A stretch of 6,131 nucleotides of DNA from Actinomycetota bacterium. GTDB lineage: Bacteria; Actinomycetota; Thermoleophilia; Gaiellales; Gaiellaceae. The translations under genes and the position numbers were made by a program. Location of the stretch: assembly GCA_019236545.1 (NCBI GenBank), contig JAFAIV010000209.1, forward strand, positions 1 through 6,131, in the 5' to 3' direction. The notes beneath the pieces are model-generated. The model saw nothing but the letters and a program-made list of their open reading frames with translations. It did no database searches and was not told where the DNA came from. This document shows, in pieces, positions 5,520-6,131 of the stretch (position 1 is its first letter; every line of letters begins with the position of its first letter).

Positions 5520-6131
5520 GCTCCGTCCTGACGATCGCCGGCTACGGCTTCCGTGAGGCCGTCCGCCGCCGCGTCTTCGCGGTCGTGATCCTGCTCACCG
5601 CCGTCTTCCTCGCGCTCTTCTGGCTCGCGAACCACTACGTCGTCAACGAGCTCGCGACGATCTCGCCGCCGGCCGACGTCCACGTCGACACGCGCACGTT
5701 CGCGGGCGCGTTCCTCTTCGGCCTCGCGATGTTCGCGACGCTCTTCCTCGGCGTCGTGCTCGCCGTCTTCCTGACGATCGGGGTGGTCTCCGGGGACGCG
5801 GAGCGCGGCCTGCTCCAGCCGCTCGTCGTCCGCCCGGTCGGCCGCTCGACGCTGCTCCTCTCGCGCTTCCTCGGCGCGGGCGCGGTGACGACCGTCTACG
5901 TCCTCGCCGTCTACTGGATCGCGATGCTGATCACCGGGGAGACGGTCCGCTGGTGGCCGGCGGCGAAGGTCGCGCCGGGGATCGAGCTCGCGGGCGGCGT
6001 CCTGGTCGTGATCGCGCTCTCGCTGCTCGGCTCCGTCGGCCTCTCCTCGACCGCGAACGGGATCGCCGTCTTCATGCTCTTCGGCGCCGGCCTCGTCGCG
6101 GGGCTGCTCGGCTCGATCGGGCAGGCGCTCA
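5516..6131 (+). CDS. ABC-2-type transporter permease, 3'-truncated by the window
   Basis: The first 205 residues, VSSVLTIAGYGFREAVRRRV..., stay open to the window end. GTG 5516 overlaps the ATPase TGA as GTGA, with a ribosome site just upstream. The N-terminus is a short amphipathic segment with the basic REAVRRR (13-19), then TM1 ~20-38, an extracytoplasmic loop, TM2 ~63-88, then the cytoplasmic GDAERGLLQPLVVRPVGRSTLLLSRF (91-116). This matches the E-x-GLLxxLxxxPVxR coupling segment of NosY/ABC-2 permeases that contacts the ATPase. TM3 ~120-138, TM4 ~161-180 and TM5 ~183-203 follow. About one more membrane pair is expected beyond the window. Together with the ATPase it should form a complete two-gene exporter; the substrate is unknown. 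Confidence 0.9.
   Translation, partial: MSSVLTIAGYGFREAVRRRVFAVVILLTAVFLALFWLANHYVVNELATISPPADVHVDTRTFAGAFLFGLAMFATLFLGVVLAVFLTIGVVSGDAERGLLQPLVVRPVGRSTLLLSRFLGAGAVTTVYVLAVYWIAMLITGETVRWWPAAKVAPGIELAGGVLVVIALSLLGSVGLSSTANGIAVFMLFGAGLVAGLLGSIGQAL

Noticed and set aside
4516..5556. Plus-strand frame of 346 codons over the ABC ATPase gene
   Set aside because: It is a frame-shifted shadow (Ser/Arg-rich) of the ATPase, which has all Walker and signature motifs in the other frame.

Overview
This is a very GC-rich window in which coding codons strongly prefer G or C at the third position. It is densely packed, and every intergenic gap is about 105 bases or less. The gene set (ClpB, a CHRD-domain exported protein, a GYD-domain protein, a futalosine-hydrolase-like protein, a cupin, ABC genes), the frequent GTG starts and several probable leaderless starts (a TANNNT box 6-8 bases before the start codon) point to a high-GC actinobacterium. 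The deep-branching Thermoleophilia (Gaiella/Solirubrobacter-like) are my best guess. That is inference from style and memory, not from a search. I see no phage, transposon, CRISPR, tRNA or rRNA, and no obvious novel defence or biosynthetic system. This looks like ordinary chromosomal housekeeping and accessory DNA.

Layout: (1) 1-1614 (+) is the C-terminal 537 residues of the disaggregase ClpB. (2) 1611-1904 (-) is a 97-aa small alpha/beta protein convergent with clpB; the two stop codons share one CTAG. (3) After a ~105-base divergent spacer with GAAC/GTTC half-sites, 2010-2453 (+) encodes an exported CHRD-domain protein. (4) 2481-3002 (+) is a short nucleoside-phosphorylase/futalosine-hydrolase-like protein. 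(5) 2999-3394 (-) is a cupin, again convergent through a shared CTAG. (6) 3419-4114 (+) is a six-helix membrane protein, followed after 10 bases by (7) 4125-4412 (+), a GYD-domain protein. (8) 4417-4659 (-) is an unrecognised 80-aa protein. (9) 4677-5519 (+) is an ABC-transporter ATPase, coupled through a GTGA overlap to (10) 5516-6131 (+), an ABC-2-type permease cut off by the window end.

Functional links: only two pairs look like true operons, the ATPase/permease exporter and the membrane protein/GYD pair. The rest is a patchwork of single genes on alternating strands. The most interesting signal is in the regulatory DNA. Two divergent gene pairs (4659/4677 and 3394/3419) have start codons only 18 and 25 bases apart, with overlapping opposite-strand -10-like boxes exactly where leaderless transcription would need them. 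In the first pair a single 7-base TACCGTA reads as a -10 on both strands. Every CTAG in the window lies either at a stop codon or in one putative -10 box.
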